Below, piece by piece: positions 39,481 to 50,560 of a DNA stretch of 64,000 nucleotides. Below the pieces are notes generated by a model. That model made no database searches, was not told the origin of the DNA, and was given only the letters and a program-made list of their open reading frames with translations. The DNA comes from Platynereis dumerilii. Lineage: Eukaryota > Annelida > Polychaeta > Phyllodocida > Nereididae. Every line of letters starts with the position of its first letter. Positions within the stretch are counted from its first letter, which is position 1. The DNA is taken from positions 167,446,138 through 167,510,137 of the forward strand of contig JAPTHN010000001.1 of the NCBI GenBank assembly GCA_026936325.1, in the 5' to 3' direction. The position numbers and the translations under genes are program-made.

Positions 39481-42400
39481 TAAATCTTTAGATATTATAG
39501 GTAATTTTGAGTTTAACAAATTAAATTTTGTGAGATCAATGAATTTCCAATCAACAATGCATTAGTACATAAGCAGGCGTTTTTCAATTCAAGTGTATCA
39601 GACCTATTATGTACCCGTGTTTTTTCAATGTATCTCCAAATTAATAACGCCATTTGGATATGTTTTACACATGGTCATATATGTGCCATGGAGCAAATAC
39701 ACCAATTTTGTCAAAACATGACAGTTCAATGAGGCGTTGTGACAAACAGTCAAGTTTTTGGTGTTCACACTTATTATTCAATTTCTTCAAATTCCCTCGA
39801 AAAGCACCAAAAACTATCCAATTGATCATAAACCATGAATGTTTACCTCATAACACAGTGAAATGTAGAACCATCATTTCAACCATGGATGAATTCATGA
39901 TCAAAAAATGCATATAACTATCCTGCATTGACATAGCATTGAAATTGCCATTTATTGCAATGAAAAGATCATGTAAGCCAGACAAAATATGAAACCATTA
40001 TCAAACTTATACCTTGCTTTCCTTAGGTTGAGAGCTCACCCCAAACCAAAGAACATCACATTGCAACAATGACTGGCCATGCAATTGAAAATATCTTGAA
40101 ATTGATGGAGCTCATCTGATTTGACAATAATATTCCTATGGGAAACTGAACTGGGAATTTTCCACTTGCCATTATGTTTCCGAGAGATGCAGGGTTTGAT
40201 GGTTCGTCACACAGGACTAAAGAAGTGTCCTAAAGACACATTCTAAGGATAATTTGCTGTGATATGACGTGTTTTGACAGCAAGATGGACTTATGTTTTC
40301 GAATGGTTTTCCAATGCAATTGTATAATTTTTATTACTTGATCATGAAGGCATCCATGTTTATTATGACATGGCATTTTATGATCAGTTTGGTAAATTTT
40401 TGGAGCCTTTCGAGGAGAGTTGGGGATTACAAGAGACTGGCATCAAATGTGTGAAATGCAAGATGTCACTGCTTCAGTTTTGGTTTGCAAAGTTACACTT
40501 CAGTAGATTGTCTGGGTTAAAAATTATGACACATGAAAAACTTGCAGATCAAGAGTTATCACATCATATATGCAAATTCCATCACCTTTAAACTGAGAAT
40601 CTACGTCATTTCAGCCAGTTAATCGGTGAAAATCAGCCAATTTTGACACTTCAAATTGTAGGAATGTCTTGAAATGTTCACAGAATGTATGTTTTAAAGC
40701 ATTTTCTACAAAGTCATACCTCTCTTTAGACTCAAAACAGCCTCAAAACAGCCCCAAAACAGCTGCGACAAGATACCTTGTCGCAACTGTTCTACTATGC
40801 TTTGCTTCCCATCCTTGACAGCTGCACTGTCCAGGAGGGTCTTCCTATCTACCTCAATGGTATCTAAAATATTAAGGATACCCCTACAAACCTTTAATTC
40901 AATGCAGGACTGGAGCACAAGTACTTATTTGTTGAGACTATGTTAAGCTTAAATTAGATTAGTGATAGGATGACCTGAAACGTGCTAACAAGCTTTCCCA
41001 GCATCTAAATAGCAAAAGCGGATGCTCAGTGCCACTAAAAATTATTTGACTTTAGCGACGTGACTCTGGTGACAATTTGTGAAGTCAATTGAAATGATAC
41101 ATGGTTAATAAGTTATCTATAATATCAATAATATGTATGTGTTTCCATTACAAACAAGACTGCAATGTCCCATGGAGGATTCACTTTTCTGAAGGCGATA
41201 CATACACAATGATTATGTCATAAAATGAGCAAGTTATCAAGAGTATCAGTTAAGATATTGATGAATTCAAAAAATCCTTCAATTGTCTTTACCTATTCCA
41301 TTGTCTTGAAAACCGTTCAGTGGAAAAATTTTACATCATACTTAAACATCTTGCCCGGATTCAGAAAGAGGACATTCTCACAATATGTTCAACACTTGCT
41401 GGTTTTATGTAATTATTTTTGAGTAAAAGAGACCAAAGTGTGTTAATTATGAATCCCCTCGAAACATCATAGTTGTTATTTCTTGTTTCCATGATAACTA
41501 ATACTTTTAATAAAATGTCATGGAGGGTTCACTGTTCTGAAGTTCATCCTTCCACAATGATTATATACAGAAATGAGCAAGATGACATGTTTATTAGTTG
41601 AGATGTTGATAATGTCTCAACCTCATCCAAATTATTTGACCCGATATGTTGCCTTGGAAATAGTTTTAATGAAATAAATTTCCATGAAACATACAAATCA
41701 TACCCATATTTGGAAAGAGGACACTCTCACAAGCATTTTCATGTGGCACAACTGCAGGTTTTATGAGGTAATTTTAGAGTATAAGAGTTCAAAGTGTGTT
41801 AATTATGGTCAGAACTTCAAATTTGTTATGATATCCTGTCTCCATGGCAACCAGGACCATGCCACACATCCGAGGGTTCACTTTTCTGAAGGTCATCCTG
41901 TCACAATGATTATGTCCAAAAATGAGCACTATGGCATGTCTATTAGTTGAGATATTGATAAATTCCAAAATTCTTGTGAACTCGTTTGTCCTGACTTCTT
42001 GCCTTGGAAACCATTTTAGTGCAATAACTAGACATGAAACATAAAAAACTTGCACAGGTTTTGAAAGAGGATACTCTCGGCAACATTTCCATGTGCAAAA
42101 TTAGCGGGGTTAATTAAATCATTTTTGAGTATAAGAGATCAAAGTGAGCGATAATGACAGGAAACTTCAAATTTGTTATGATTTCTTGTTTCCATGGCAA
42201 CCAAGACCATGCCACATATCTGAGGGTTCACTTTTCTGAAGGTCATCCTGCCACAATGATTATGTCCAAAAATGAGCACTATGGCATGTCTATTAGTTGA
42301 GATATTGGTAAATTCCAAAATTCTTATAAACTTGTTTGTCCTGACTTATTGCCTTGGAAACCATTTTAGTGCAATAAATAGACATGAAACATAAAAATCT

Positions 42401-42714
42401 CACTCAGGTTTTGAAAGACGACACTCTCAGCAACATTTCCATATAAAACACCAGCGGGTTTAATTAAATCATTTTGGAGTATAAGATATCAAAGTGTGTG
42501 ATAATGACTGGAAACTTCAAATTTGTTATGATTTCTTGTTTCCATGGCAACCAATACAATGCAGAAGCAAAATTGGTCTGCCAATGGGAAGTCTGTCTCA
42601 ACTATAGTTTGCCCAGGCACAAAAACCTTGTCTGTGAACTTTGGTGTTTAAGAAAAGCATTAAAAATGAACTATTTGCCAATTACAATTTTTATAAATCT
42701 GTTGCCATGGCAAC
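37891..42714. promoter_or_regulatory. Twelve RFX X-box-like palindromes spread over the foldback arms
   Basis: GTTGCCATGGCAAC at 37891-37904 and 42701-42714 fits the RFX consensus GTNRCCNNRGYAAC at every position. Near matches are GTTGCCATGGAAAC (38054, 38755), GTTGCCATGGAGAC (38405), GTTACCATGGAAAC (39108), GTTGCCTTGGAAAT (39464), and in inverse orientation GTTTCCATTACAAA (41141), GTTTCCATGATAAC (41485), GTCTCCATGGCAAC (41838) and GTTTCCATGGCAAC (42188, 42538). A second, weaker dyad GTTTCCAAGGCAAT occurs once per unit (38245, 38595, 38945 and mirrored copies). Binding is inference. Confidence 0.5.
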
Positions 42715-42829
42715 AGCTCTCCCTCAGTTAGTACCCGGAACCGGTAATTTTCTTAGCCGGATTCAGATAGCTGACATTCTGGCGAACATTTTGGTATATG
42801 ATTCGCCCTGTTGTACTTCCGTGCGGGGT
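41130..42829 (-). repeat. Foldback right arm: inverted copy of the left arm
   Basis: Mirror image of the left arm. Palindromes lie at 41141 (decayed), 41485, 41838, 42188 and 42538 (spacings about 344, 353, 350, 350), and a perfect one at 42701-42714, exactly as far (115 bp) from the right end as its partner at 37891 is from the left end. Confidence 0.88.
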
Positions 42830-42899
42830 ATCTCCTTAAATATTGGACTTTTTGGCTTCTGTTTCCTCTACTATATATGTGTGTGTTTGGAGCATATTC

Positions 42900-42946
42900 C
42901 CTGCTCTGTGCCTGCTCTGTGCCTGCTCTGTGCCTGCTCTGTGCCT
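42900..42946. repeat. 11-bp tandem repeat CCTGCTCTGTG, 4 units
   Basis: Four exact units just outside the right end of the foldback element. Confidence 0.9.
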
Positions 42947-43249
42947 GGACGATCGATGGGCACATGTCTGTGGACGTCTGGCAATGACAGCCAGCAAATA
43001 GCAATGGTCGAGCTTTACATAATACAAATGTTGGTAATGTTGGCTGTCACTGAGTGTGGTGAGCTAGCGCTGGACTGTTTGTCCCTCTTCATCAGATGCA
43101 GGCTGAGGGGGTAGCAGTCAGAGGGAGGCATCAAGCAGGAGCTCTTGCAAAGGGTGCAGCAGGGGGTTGCTATCAGTTGACACTCTTCATCCCTGCTGCA
43201 CAAACACCCGCTGGTGTCTCTTACCCTTCTGCCACATACATCCACTTCT

Positions 43250-43560
43250 TTCCTAGCTCTTGCAGTTCTCTCTGAATTCTCTCTCCATGCTCTCTCATTA
43301 TGCTCTCTCCTCGTACTCTCTCCTCGTACTCTCTCCTCGTACTCTCTCCTCGTGCTCTCTCCCCATGATTTCTCCTCATGCTCTCTCCCCATGCTCTCTG
43401 TCCATTCTCTCTTCACTCTCTCGTTTGTATGTTCCTATAGCTATTCGCTGCCTCTTCCCTTTCAATTCCATTGCTCCTCTTTCTCTAAAGTATCCTTATT
43501 TTCTGTCTCTCCACTTTCCTCTCTCTCTCTCTCTCTCTCTCTGATCTCTCTCTCTCTCTG
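43250..43560. repeat. CT-rich tract with CTCGTACTCTCTC units and (CT)n
   Basis: A 13-bp word TCCTCGTACTCTC repeats near 43307-43350, followed by related CTCTCTCC words and a (CT)n run near 43520-43558. Ser/Leu-rich open frames here are compositional. Confidence 0.85.
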
Positions 43561-44435
43561 AAACCTACTCTGAGAGTTCCCTCTCAAATTATATGAATGT
43601 TCCTTCTGTTCTTGTACTCTCAGTTTGCTCTTCTCTATGTTTCATCAGTTCCATCTCTTGAGTTCTTTTCAATCTCTCTTTTACCTTTGCTCTCATTCTC
43701 TGTTCTGTAAGTTCCCTCTCTGTTCTCCTAGTCAGTTCCCTCCTCACGAGTTCCCTGTCTTCTCACTCCATGCTGTGAAGCTGTTTTCTGGCTGTCCAGC
43801 TGAGTCCCTGGTCGTCTAATGTTCCTGTGTGTGTTGGGGAAATAGAGAGCACAGTCAGAGTGAGGCAACTCCACTCCCAACTACTTCAACTCTTTTGGCA
43901 TACAGTGTGTGCTCAGTCGGTGCTCTGTGTGATGTTGCTGGCTGTGATATGCTGTTGCAATGCGACTGCTATGTTATAATATGAGACTACAGACACCATC
44001 TGAAACCAGGTATCTTTTACTCTAGATTCTGTTCAGAGTGTGGACAATCTTTTGAGACTTCTGTACTCACAGTCTCCCAGGGAACATAGTACTACTCTCA
44101 GACTATCTTAGACTCTTCTCAGATGTTTTTATGCACATATTTTGAACATTTTTGTCATCTCTGTCACTTAGCATATACTTGCACAAGTTCTTGAGCTTTC
44201 TTTAGCTACTTGTCAAACATAGTAAGACTCCCAAGTGGCCCTGTACACAGTATACAGTAGGACGGGTGGCTCCTGTCATATATCTTGGTCTGTGCTAGGC
44301 ACTGCTAGCCTGGCTGTGGTGCCAGTGGTAATGTGGTCTTGCTGCGAGGAAATTAGCTAATCGCTGGAGGACTGGTTGGTTTCCTTCTTGCTGGACCTTT
44401 TGTTTGCTTCTTCCAACTCTACCACTCCTCCCCTC

Positions 44436-44495
44436 CAGATTGGGCCACAGATTGGGCCACAGATTGGGCCACAGATTGAGCCACAGATTGAGCCA
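44436..44495. repeat. 12-bp tandem repeat CAGATTGRGCCA, 5 units
   Basis: Three units CAGATTGGGCCA followed by two CAGATTGAGCCA, with no interruption. Confidence 0.92.
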
Positions 44496-45840
44496 TATAT
44501 GTGGGAAGAGGCCAATTAACCGAAATCCAGATCCCAGCAAGGGCATTGTCAGGCCTTGAGTTCATTTTAGCTAATGACTGAAGAAGAAATTCTCCTCCAC
44601 AAAAAGTAAGATTACCTTGGAAAATGTTAGCTAATGGAATCCATGGTGACTTCACAAATATATTCTGGTCTAAATACAACCTTGCAATGTGGCCTGCCTC
44701 AATTATTTACTTCTTCACTAGCTTACTTAATGATCCATTCTTGGATTACAAAGTATGACTAACAATTTGGTCTTTACTAATCGCACCATCCTTATGAGAG
44801 GTAATTTTACTAATTTTGCTATCTAAATGTGTGGTACTCTTATGTTGATAAAAGGTAGATGAAATGTGATGGTGGTTATTAATGCATTAAGCGAGATGCT
44901 GACACTGATCAGTTTACTATCCATATACTGGCGTAAAAAAGTGACCAAAATTTACAAACAAAAAGTGACAGTAAGATAGTGCATCCTTGGGGTTTTTGCA
45001 CATGTTGAGGACACACTGGAGCTTGTACATGTTGTCCTGTCTATAATGGGACGCCCTACTACTAATAGTAGCAAATAACCATTTGGTAAATAGGTCAAGT
45101 TGGTATTATAGCTGGTGTGTGACAAGGAGGACCACTTAGGCCTAAGAGTGGTGAGGGAGAATTGCTGGGGTTTATCATAGGATCCCTGCAAGAGGATGAT
45201 GTGTTAATGCATTGTGCATGTTAGCAACCAAGCTTTTCTCTTAGCTTTGATGTCACTAAGCCACCCCATGATGCCCCATTACCATGTTGTCCCTTCTATC
45301 AGTATTTTACCACTGCTGTGTCTGCATTGCAGTACCACTGTTGCTGTGCCATGACAAATTTATTATCACTATTACAAAGTATACCCCCCAGGAACAAAAG
45401 TTTGGTTATGTCATATTTCAGCTCTCCTGTAGCAGTCAAAATATTTGAAAAAGCTTATTTCCTACAATAAGGTTTTCTTATATAACTTCGAATTTTATTT
45501 CGTAAGAGAGAGATTGCATGTTGTTCTTTGATTAATGCAGAACTATTGCAATCACGGAGTCATTGTTGTCCAGGTTTAAGGTTCGTGTGAGTGTTTGCTT
45601 GTTAGGTGGGTGATAGGGCTTTTCGTCCTTTATTTTTGCGTATAATAAGAACTGGCATGGATAACACGTATGAAATGAGGTACACTCTGGCCGCAGGATG
45701 AAACACCCGTCGAAAATAGTGGCAGATTGGCTGATGCTTCCAGTTTACAACAGATTTCCACTTCACTTGCTGAAACTGCGTTTTTACCTTCAGCGAACGA
45801 AGTTCGAAGAAGGTATTGTAATCACTTGGGTAAAAATGTT

Positions 45841-46690
45841 GTCCGTCCGCCGGGCGGGCGGGCGGGCGGTCGGGCGGCGGGCGGATAGATCGTTTCCGGG
45901 CCAGCACTCGGCCTCTATTGAGTGTACATGGATGAAATTTGGTACACATATAGCCTGTATGGTCTAGTTGTGCCTTTTGATGGTCTAATTGATAGATATT
46001 CAATACCTTTTGAAATAATTGAGAAAATATAAAAATTATTTTTGTTCGTTTCCGGGGCAAATCTCAGTCACTATTGCATGCGCACTTATGAAATTTGGTA
46101 CAGATGTGGCCTATATGGTCTAGTTGTGCCTTTTGATGGTCTCATCGATGGATATTCTATACTTTTTGCAAAAATTTGGAAAATAGAAAAATATGTATTT
46201 TTTTAGTTTTTTGGGCTGAGACTCGGTCACTATTGCATGTAAATGGATAAGGTTTGGTACACACATGGCCTATAAGGTCTAGTTGTGCCCTTTGAAAGGT
46301 CTGGTGAAAAATATTAAATGCTATTTGAAATATTGAAAAAAAAGAGAAAAAATATATTTTTTGTTTCTGGCCCAAGACTTGGTCACTATTGCATGTACAT
46401 GGATAAAGTTTGGTACACATATGACTTATGTGGTAAAGTTGTGCCTTTTCATGGTCTGACTGATACATATTCTATACTTTTTGTAATATTGAGAAAAAAT
46501 ATTAAAAATACTTATTTTCTTATAGGAGCCAAAACATGCCCACTATTGCATATAAAGCAATGCCATTTCCTACACGTATCACCTATAAAATGTAGCAGTA
46601 CTTTTTGACTTGTATTTAACACTTTTGGAATGATCGGAAAAAAATTGGTGCATGCATAAAACCATACCATAATATAAGTAAATTAGTATA
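45841..46690. repeat. GC-rich GGGC run followed by 157-bp tandem repeat, about 5 units
   Basis: A GGGC/GGCG-rich run (about 45851-45892) is followed by units containing TCACTATTGCATG, GAAATTTGGTACACA, GGTCTAGTTGTGCC and GATATTCTATACTTTTTG. The GGTACA word recurs at 45941, 46097, 46256 and 46412, with a decayed one near 46569 (spacing 156-159). Units diverge rightwards. It may belong to a minisatellite-bearing DNA transposon, but no termini were identified. Confidence 0.85.
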
Positions 46691-47249
46691 ATAAGGCCTT
46701 TCCCTGCTTTTACAAACCCTGGCAAGCACACAGGTAGATCGCAGGGCAGCAGGCAAATAACAGATAATAGAATGCCATTACTCGACCACTGTTGCATAAC
46801 TATAATATACGGAATTTGGTAAACACACCAATTTTATGATGTAATTGTAATCTTCTAAATGTGTTATTCGCTGAAGGTTTGCTGCTGCGCAGCCTATGTT
46901 TTTTCTACTTCACTGTCTCTTCCACCGAGCGAATTCTCTGAAGGTGTGACACTGCGGAAGCGAATAGAAAACAAATTTGACACAGAATACCTTGGAGAAA
47001 GGAGTTTTTGTGTTGACTTGGATGTTTTTGTGTTGGGGTTTTGTGCTTGTTGGTTATAGTGTGAGTGGAACAGTCTTGCTTTGGGAACCTCTCATTATGT
47101 GCTTGCCATTGGGCATTGGCTGTTGTTGTGTTGGCTGGGAGGTGTGGTTGCAGGGGAGGGGGTGTTTATGGCAGGTTTGTGTTAACTCTAGCCTCCACTG
47201 TATACCCAGCCGGAGCGAGTTTGTGACAGGAAATGCGAGAAAATGGCCA

Positions 47250-47345
47250 CCTGTGTTTGGGGTGGCGCCGCGTGGTGTTGCTGCAGCGTTGATGACGTTT
47301 GCCACGTCACACCCGCGACGTCACTCGCGTCTCAAGCGTCAGGGC
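47250..47345. promoter_or_regulatory. CpG-rich block with three CRE half-sites
   Basis: TGACGT (47293-47298), ACGTCA (47304-47309) and ACGTCA (47318-47323) fall within 31 bp, in a stretch with many CpGs (GGCGCCGCGTGG upstream, TCGCGTCTCAAGCG downstream) inside an otherwise CpG-poor intron. Candidate intronic enhancer or promoter for CREB/ATF-type factors; unproven. Confidence 0.4.
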
Positions 47346-49539
47346 AACGTAATAGGCCTTCTCACCTTGCGACTGGCTCTACTTGGCCTAATGGAGCCGG
47401 GCGTTTACTAATAGGACTTCATATAACTACAGACATAGACACATTACTCTATTACAACGCTCAATTACTCTAATTACCTGTGGTCCATTGCCTAATGACA
47501 TATACATCCACAAGTGTCACTCATTAACTAACTCACTTAGCAGCATTTAAGTCTGTCTGCCTATGATATTGCCAATGAATTTGTAATTGCATTAGTTCCA
47601 CCCTGACCCTTTGTTCTCTTGTGTGTTGCCTGTGAATGTCCACTTTATTCCTTGAGGACCCTGGGCTGACACCAGCCTGACACCTGCAGATGAATATAAC
47701 ATGCTTCAAAGGCTATGAGGCTGATGGTCAGCTCCTGGCATTCAATGCAGCCTTTTAGCAGCTGACCCTTGATAATACAGAAGCATTAATGCATATTTCA
47801 ATCTTCAACTTCAATCTCATTGCCCTGTAGTTCTAATAATATCCATCCAGAAGCTTTTGCACTCTGATGACGTCAGCAATATTTGATAATTATGACATCA
47901 CCATAAGTGAGTTACCCCAAAGTGATGAGGATAGATCTGGGCAATTGAGCAATGGGGACCTTAAGTATTAATTGTACCATCTGGCAATCGGAACATTTAT
48001 GCCAGAATTCTAGTTATTAAAGCACTCATCTGTGTGGCCTTGTAAATTGTGTTTCCAGGCAACAACTTGGCAATGTTAATCTGGCACGTGACCCAGCATA
48101 GGCCAGAACAGCCCAGCCATAGAGCCCAGCATAGGAGGCAGCCTGGCCCTGCCTGGCCCTGGCTGGGGCTTTCCTCCAGCCTACTAAGCTCTGACTTGCA
48201 TTTCAATGAGTTTCATCTGCTTTTTAAGGAAAAACTCAATTGATTATTTGTATTTCTAGAAGTGGTCTCCTCCTCCTCCCTCTTCACTGGATGTTTTCTG
48301 CAATGTAATTAAATTCTAAGCACCAGCTGCAGATTAGACTAAGTCGTGTATTCTGCAATTTCTGGTTAAGATTCTGTCTCATTTGCATTTATGCTCAGAT
48401 ATGAGTTAATGCAGCTTTGTCTGCTTGTCTTAAATCCTCCTTTTTGACCTTGACTTAAAAGAACACAATGAAAAATCCAGATTGACGCGGAACTGCACGG
48501 TACATTACTGTAAAATGGAGACTAAGCACTTAGGCTGTATAATCCATATATATATCCCATGTGGTGTATTGTTATCTTCTTATGGTTGCTATTGTGTGCC
48601 TCCAATTAGAAAATGCATTAGGTGTACATGTAATCAATGCTGGCCTTGGCTGAATAATACTGTGGTGTGTTGGGAAGCTGATCTCTTTTTGAACAAGAGT
48701 GTGGATGGGATGCTTTGTTGAGGAAGTGAATGAAAGAGAACGAAAGAGAACGAAAGAGAGGAGTGGAAGGAAGAAGGTCAGAGACAAATGCTGTGCTCGA
48801 GTCTGTAGCAGACATCATTTGTAGGCTCAGGTCGATCTTTCTCACTTGGGCAACTTAGTTAGGATCCTTGGGGGCTGTCCTGTGGCTGTCTTGGTGGCTT
48901 GCTGGGTGGCTGTCTTGGTGGCTGCAGTGGTGTGCTTGGGCAAGTGGTTAGTACAAGGCCCTTCTTAACGGACAACAGTTGCACTGCTACTTGCAGCCAT
49001 GTTTCTGCAGACCCTTGGGATGAGGAGGGGAAATCTGGATAATTGACATCTTGAGGCTGCTTCTGTTGCTGCTGATGCTGAGGATGATGATGATGTTGGG
49101 TTACAGGATGTTATAAGGATATTTCGTGGATGAGGATGCTGACAGGATGTCCTCCTAACCCCATTTCATCTCATTTCATCTCATTCCATCTGCAGGGCAT
49201 CCTGCCCTGATAAGAGATGTGTTATCATCACCTGTTGCTCTTTTCCTCCTCATTGTGCTCGAGATGTCTCTACGACTCTAGTGATTTCCAGCTGCAATTC
49301 CGTCCCGCACTTGTTCCAGCAACCGAAATAATGTAATCAATCTAAGTTTTAAAATATATAGTTGCTGAACTGGGTATTATCTTTTCATAGTGAAACTTGA
49401 ATATTATGAATTTGTGTTTATTATTGACATAAATCTATGATTTAAACTAAGAATTGTTATTAAATATGGTCTTTGACTGGAAAAAAAGGGTTAAGGTGCT
49501 GCTTCTTTTTTCCGTAAATACATACGGCTGTAGCCATTC

Positions 49540-49809
49540 ATGATAGATAGACAGATAATGGTTAGTGCAGCCCTCTAAGCCCACGACAGTTGATTGATGA
49601 TGGGAGTTACATATTTAGTCCAGGACAGACACTGATTCAAGGTGCTACCAAATAGTACCAATTTGACATCTCATGCAAACAACATCCAAGTGGAATTTTT
49701 GCTCATGAAGGTCCACTGAAAATTTTGTGTTCCGCACCCGCTACCCAGGGTTCGAACCCATGCAGGCAAACGCCTAGGCAGGGAACTGTAGCCTCTGAAC
49801 CACCCTGCT
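49540..49809 (-). mobile_element. tRNA-derived SINE, minus strand
   Basis: Read on the minus strand, a tRNA-like head begins at 49809 with A-box TGGTTCAGAGG (49792-49802) and a perfect B-box GGTTCGAACC (49749-49758). A unique body of about 190 bp follows, and the 3' end is a TATCTGTCTATCTATC tail (49542-49557). There is no tRNA cloverleaf continuing after the B box, so this is a SINE rather than a tRNA gene. It differs from the SINE at 61010 and stops about 70 bp before talin coding sequence. Confidence 0.75.
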
Positions 49810-49849
49810 AATATTAAGTTATACAAGCGATGTATGCCCTTTTCTCCAG

Positions 49850-49879
49850 GAGACTAATGTGTGTATGTTTGTCTTTCAG
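49850..49879 (+). promoter_or_regulatory. Possible alternative 3' splice site, 30 nt upstream and in frame
   Basis: The tract gcccttttctccag ends at 49849 and is at least as pyrimidine-rich as the acceptor actually matching the conserved protein (ending at 49879). The 30 nt between them are open in the talin frame and would add ETNVCMFVFQ between LRNG and DLLEY, at the F0-F1 junction. The added residues are hydrophobic and match nothing in known talins, so the downstream site is taken as the main one. The upstream AG may simply be skipped. Confidence 0.35.
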
Positions 49880-50009
49880 GATCTGCTCGAGTACAAGAGG
49901 AAGCAGAGGATTCTCAGAGTGAAGTTACTGGATGACTCCGTGAAAACGCTGCAGGTGGACGATTCTCACACCGTGGCTTCCCTCATGATCACCATATGTT
50001 CCAGAATCG
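49880..50009 (+). CDS. TLN: Talin, internal coding exon: F0-F1 linker and start of F1
   Basis: This 130-nt exon encodes 43 codons plus the first base of a glycine codon. It starts DLLEYKRKQRILRVKLL and ends SLMITICSRI(G). It aligns to human talin-1 about residues 77-120 (DTMEYRKKQRPLKIRML ... MLMTICARIG), covering the first two strands and the helix of the ubiquitin-like F1 domain. The acceptor is ttgtctttcag|GAT and the donor ATCG|GTGAGT. The 5' intron is phase 0 and the 3' intron phase 1, so it joins in frame to the exons at 21034 and 56434. A second acceptor lies 30 nt upstream in the same frame (see 49850). A tRNA-type SINE ends about 70 bp upstream, so branch point and pyrimidine tract sit in the short remaining unique stretch. 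Confidence 0.97.
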
Positions 50010-50560
50010 GTGAGTCTCCTTTTGTGCTCATGAAATGTTCTTCCGGCTATGAGGCTGAGCCTGTGAATTCTTACTGATTTCTGCTACTTTCTGTCTGTGG
50101 AGAATACTGCAGGTTGTCTCAAAATTGTCTCAATTTGTCTCATGCAGCATTGCTCGATCAAGCATTCCGGTAGCATTTCTGCAATGTTTCAGCATCGTTA
50201 GAAGCTCATGTGTCGTTTCAGAAAACTTGTGCGAAGAGTTTTCTTACCGAGTATTATTGTGCTGTGGAATTGGAATGCTTTCTTATTTTGATTCTTTAGA
50301 AGCATTGGTATTTTGTACATCCCTTGAAAATTGATTAATTTTTACCGTTTTTGCATAAATGTAGCAATCTGACACCAGATAGGTTCATGTATACATATAT
50401 GTCTTTTTACTGTTTTTTCTTTTGGATATGTGAAATTAGATTAAAATTGTTGTTGTTGCAGGAGAAATGTATGAATTGGAATTGTAAGCATATACATTTG
50501 TTTTATTATGATGAAATTTTTTGTATGATTTGGAATATCTAAAAATTGTCAATCTCTTAG

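Larger units (their letters stand above)
37776..42829. mobile_element. Large foldback element with tandem-repeat arms, 5.05 kb
   Basis: The two ends are long inverted repeats. The left begins ACCCCGCACGGAAGTACAAC; the inverse of the right end begins with the same 20 bases. The arms (37776 to about 39480 and about 41130 to 42829) remain clearly similar throughout, highest at the tips. Each arm has about 115 bp of unique tip, a perfect GTTGCCATGGCAAC palindrome, then about five tandem units of roughly 350 bp. The unique centre (39481-41129) is AT-rich and has no recognisable transposase. The architecture recalls foldback elements, such as the TU elements described from sea urchin, but I do not claim the same family. 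No convincing target duplication was found, so the superfamily is open. Confidence 0.85.
21132..49879 (+). other. Talin intron, 28.7 kb, phase 0
   Basis: The intron is bounded by GTAAGT at 21132 and ctttcag at 49879. It holds most of the transposons and minisatellites of the window. Outside the listed features I see nothing definite at 21132-21987, 22041-22606, 24827-25417, 25605-26494, 27401-29935, 30143-30770, 30968-36469 (richer in CCTG/CAGG words, no gene), 36861-37775 (one Cys-rich open frame, see findings), 42947-43250, 43561-44435, 44496-45840 and 46690-47249. The same holds for 47346-49539, apart from one CRE octamer at 47868. Confidence 0.93.

Noticed and set aside
43214-43561. 115-codon hydrophobic frame (Ser/Leu-rich)
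   Set aside because: It comes from CTCTC repeats. It has no start context, splice sites or family motif.
49738-49809. Possible tRNA gene with perfect B-box
   Set aside because: The sequence does not close into an acceptor stem after the T arm and continues into a body with a simple-repeat tail, as a SINE does.
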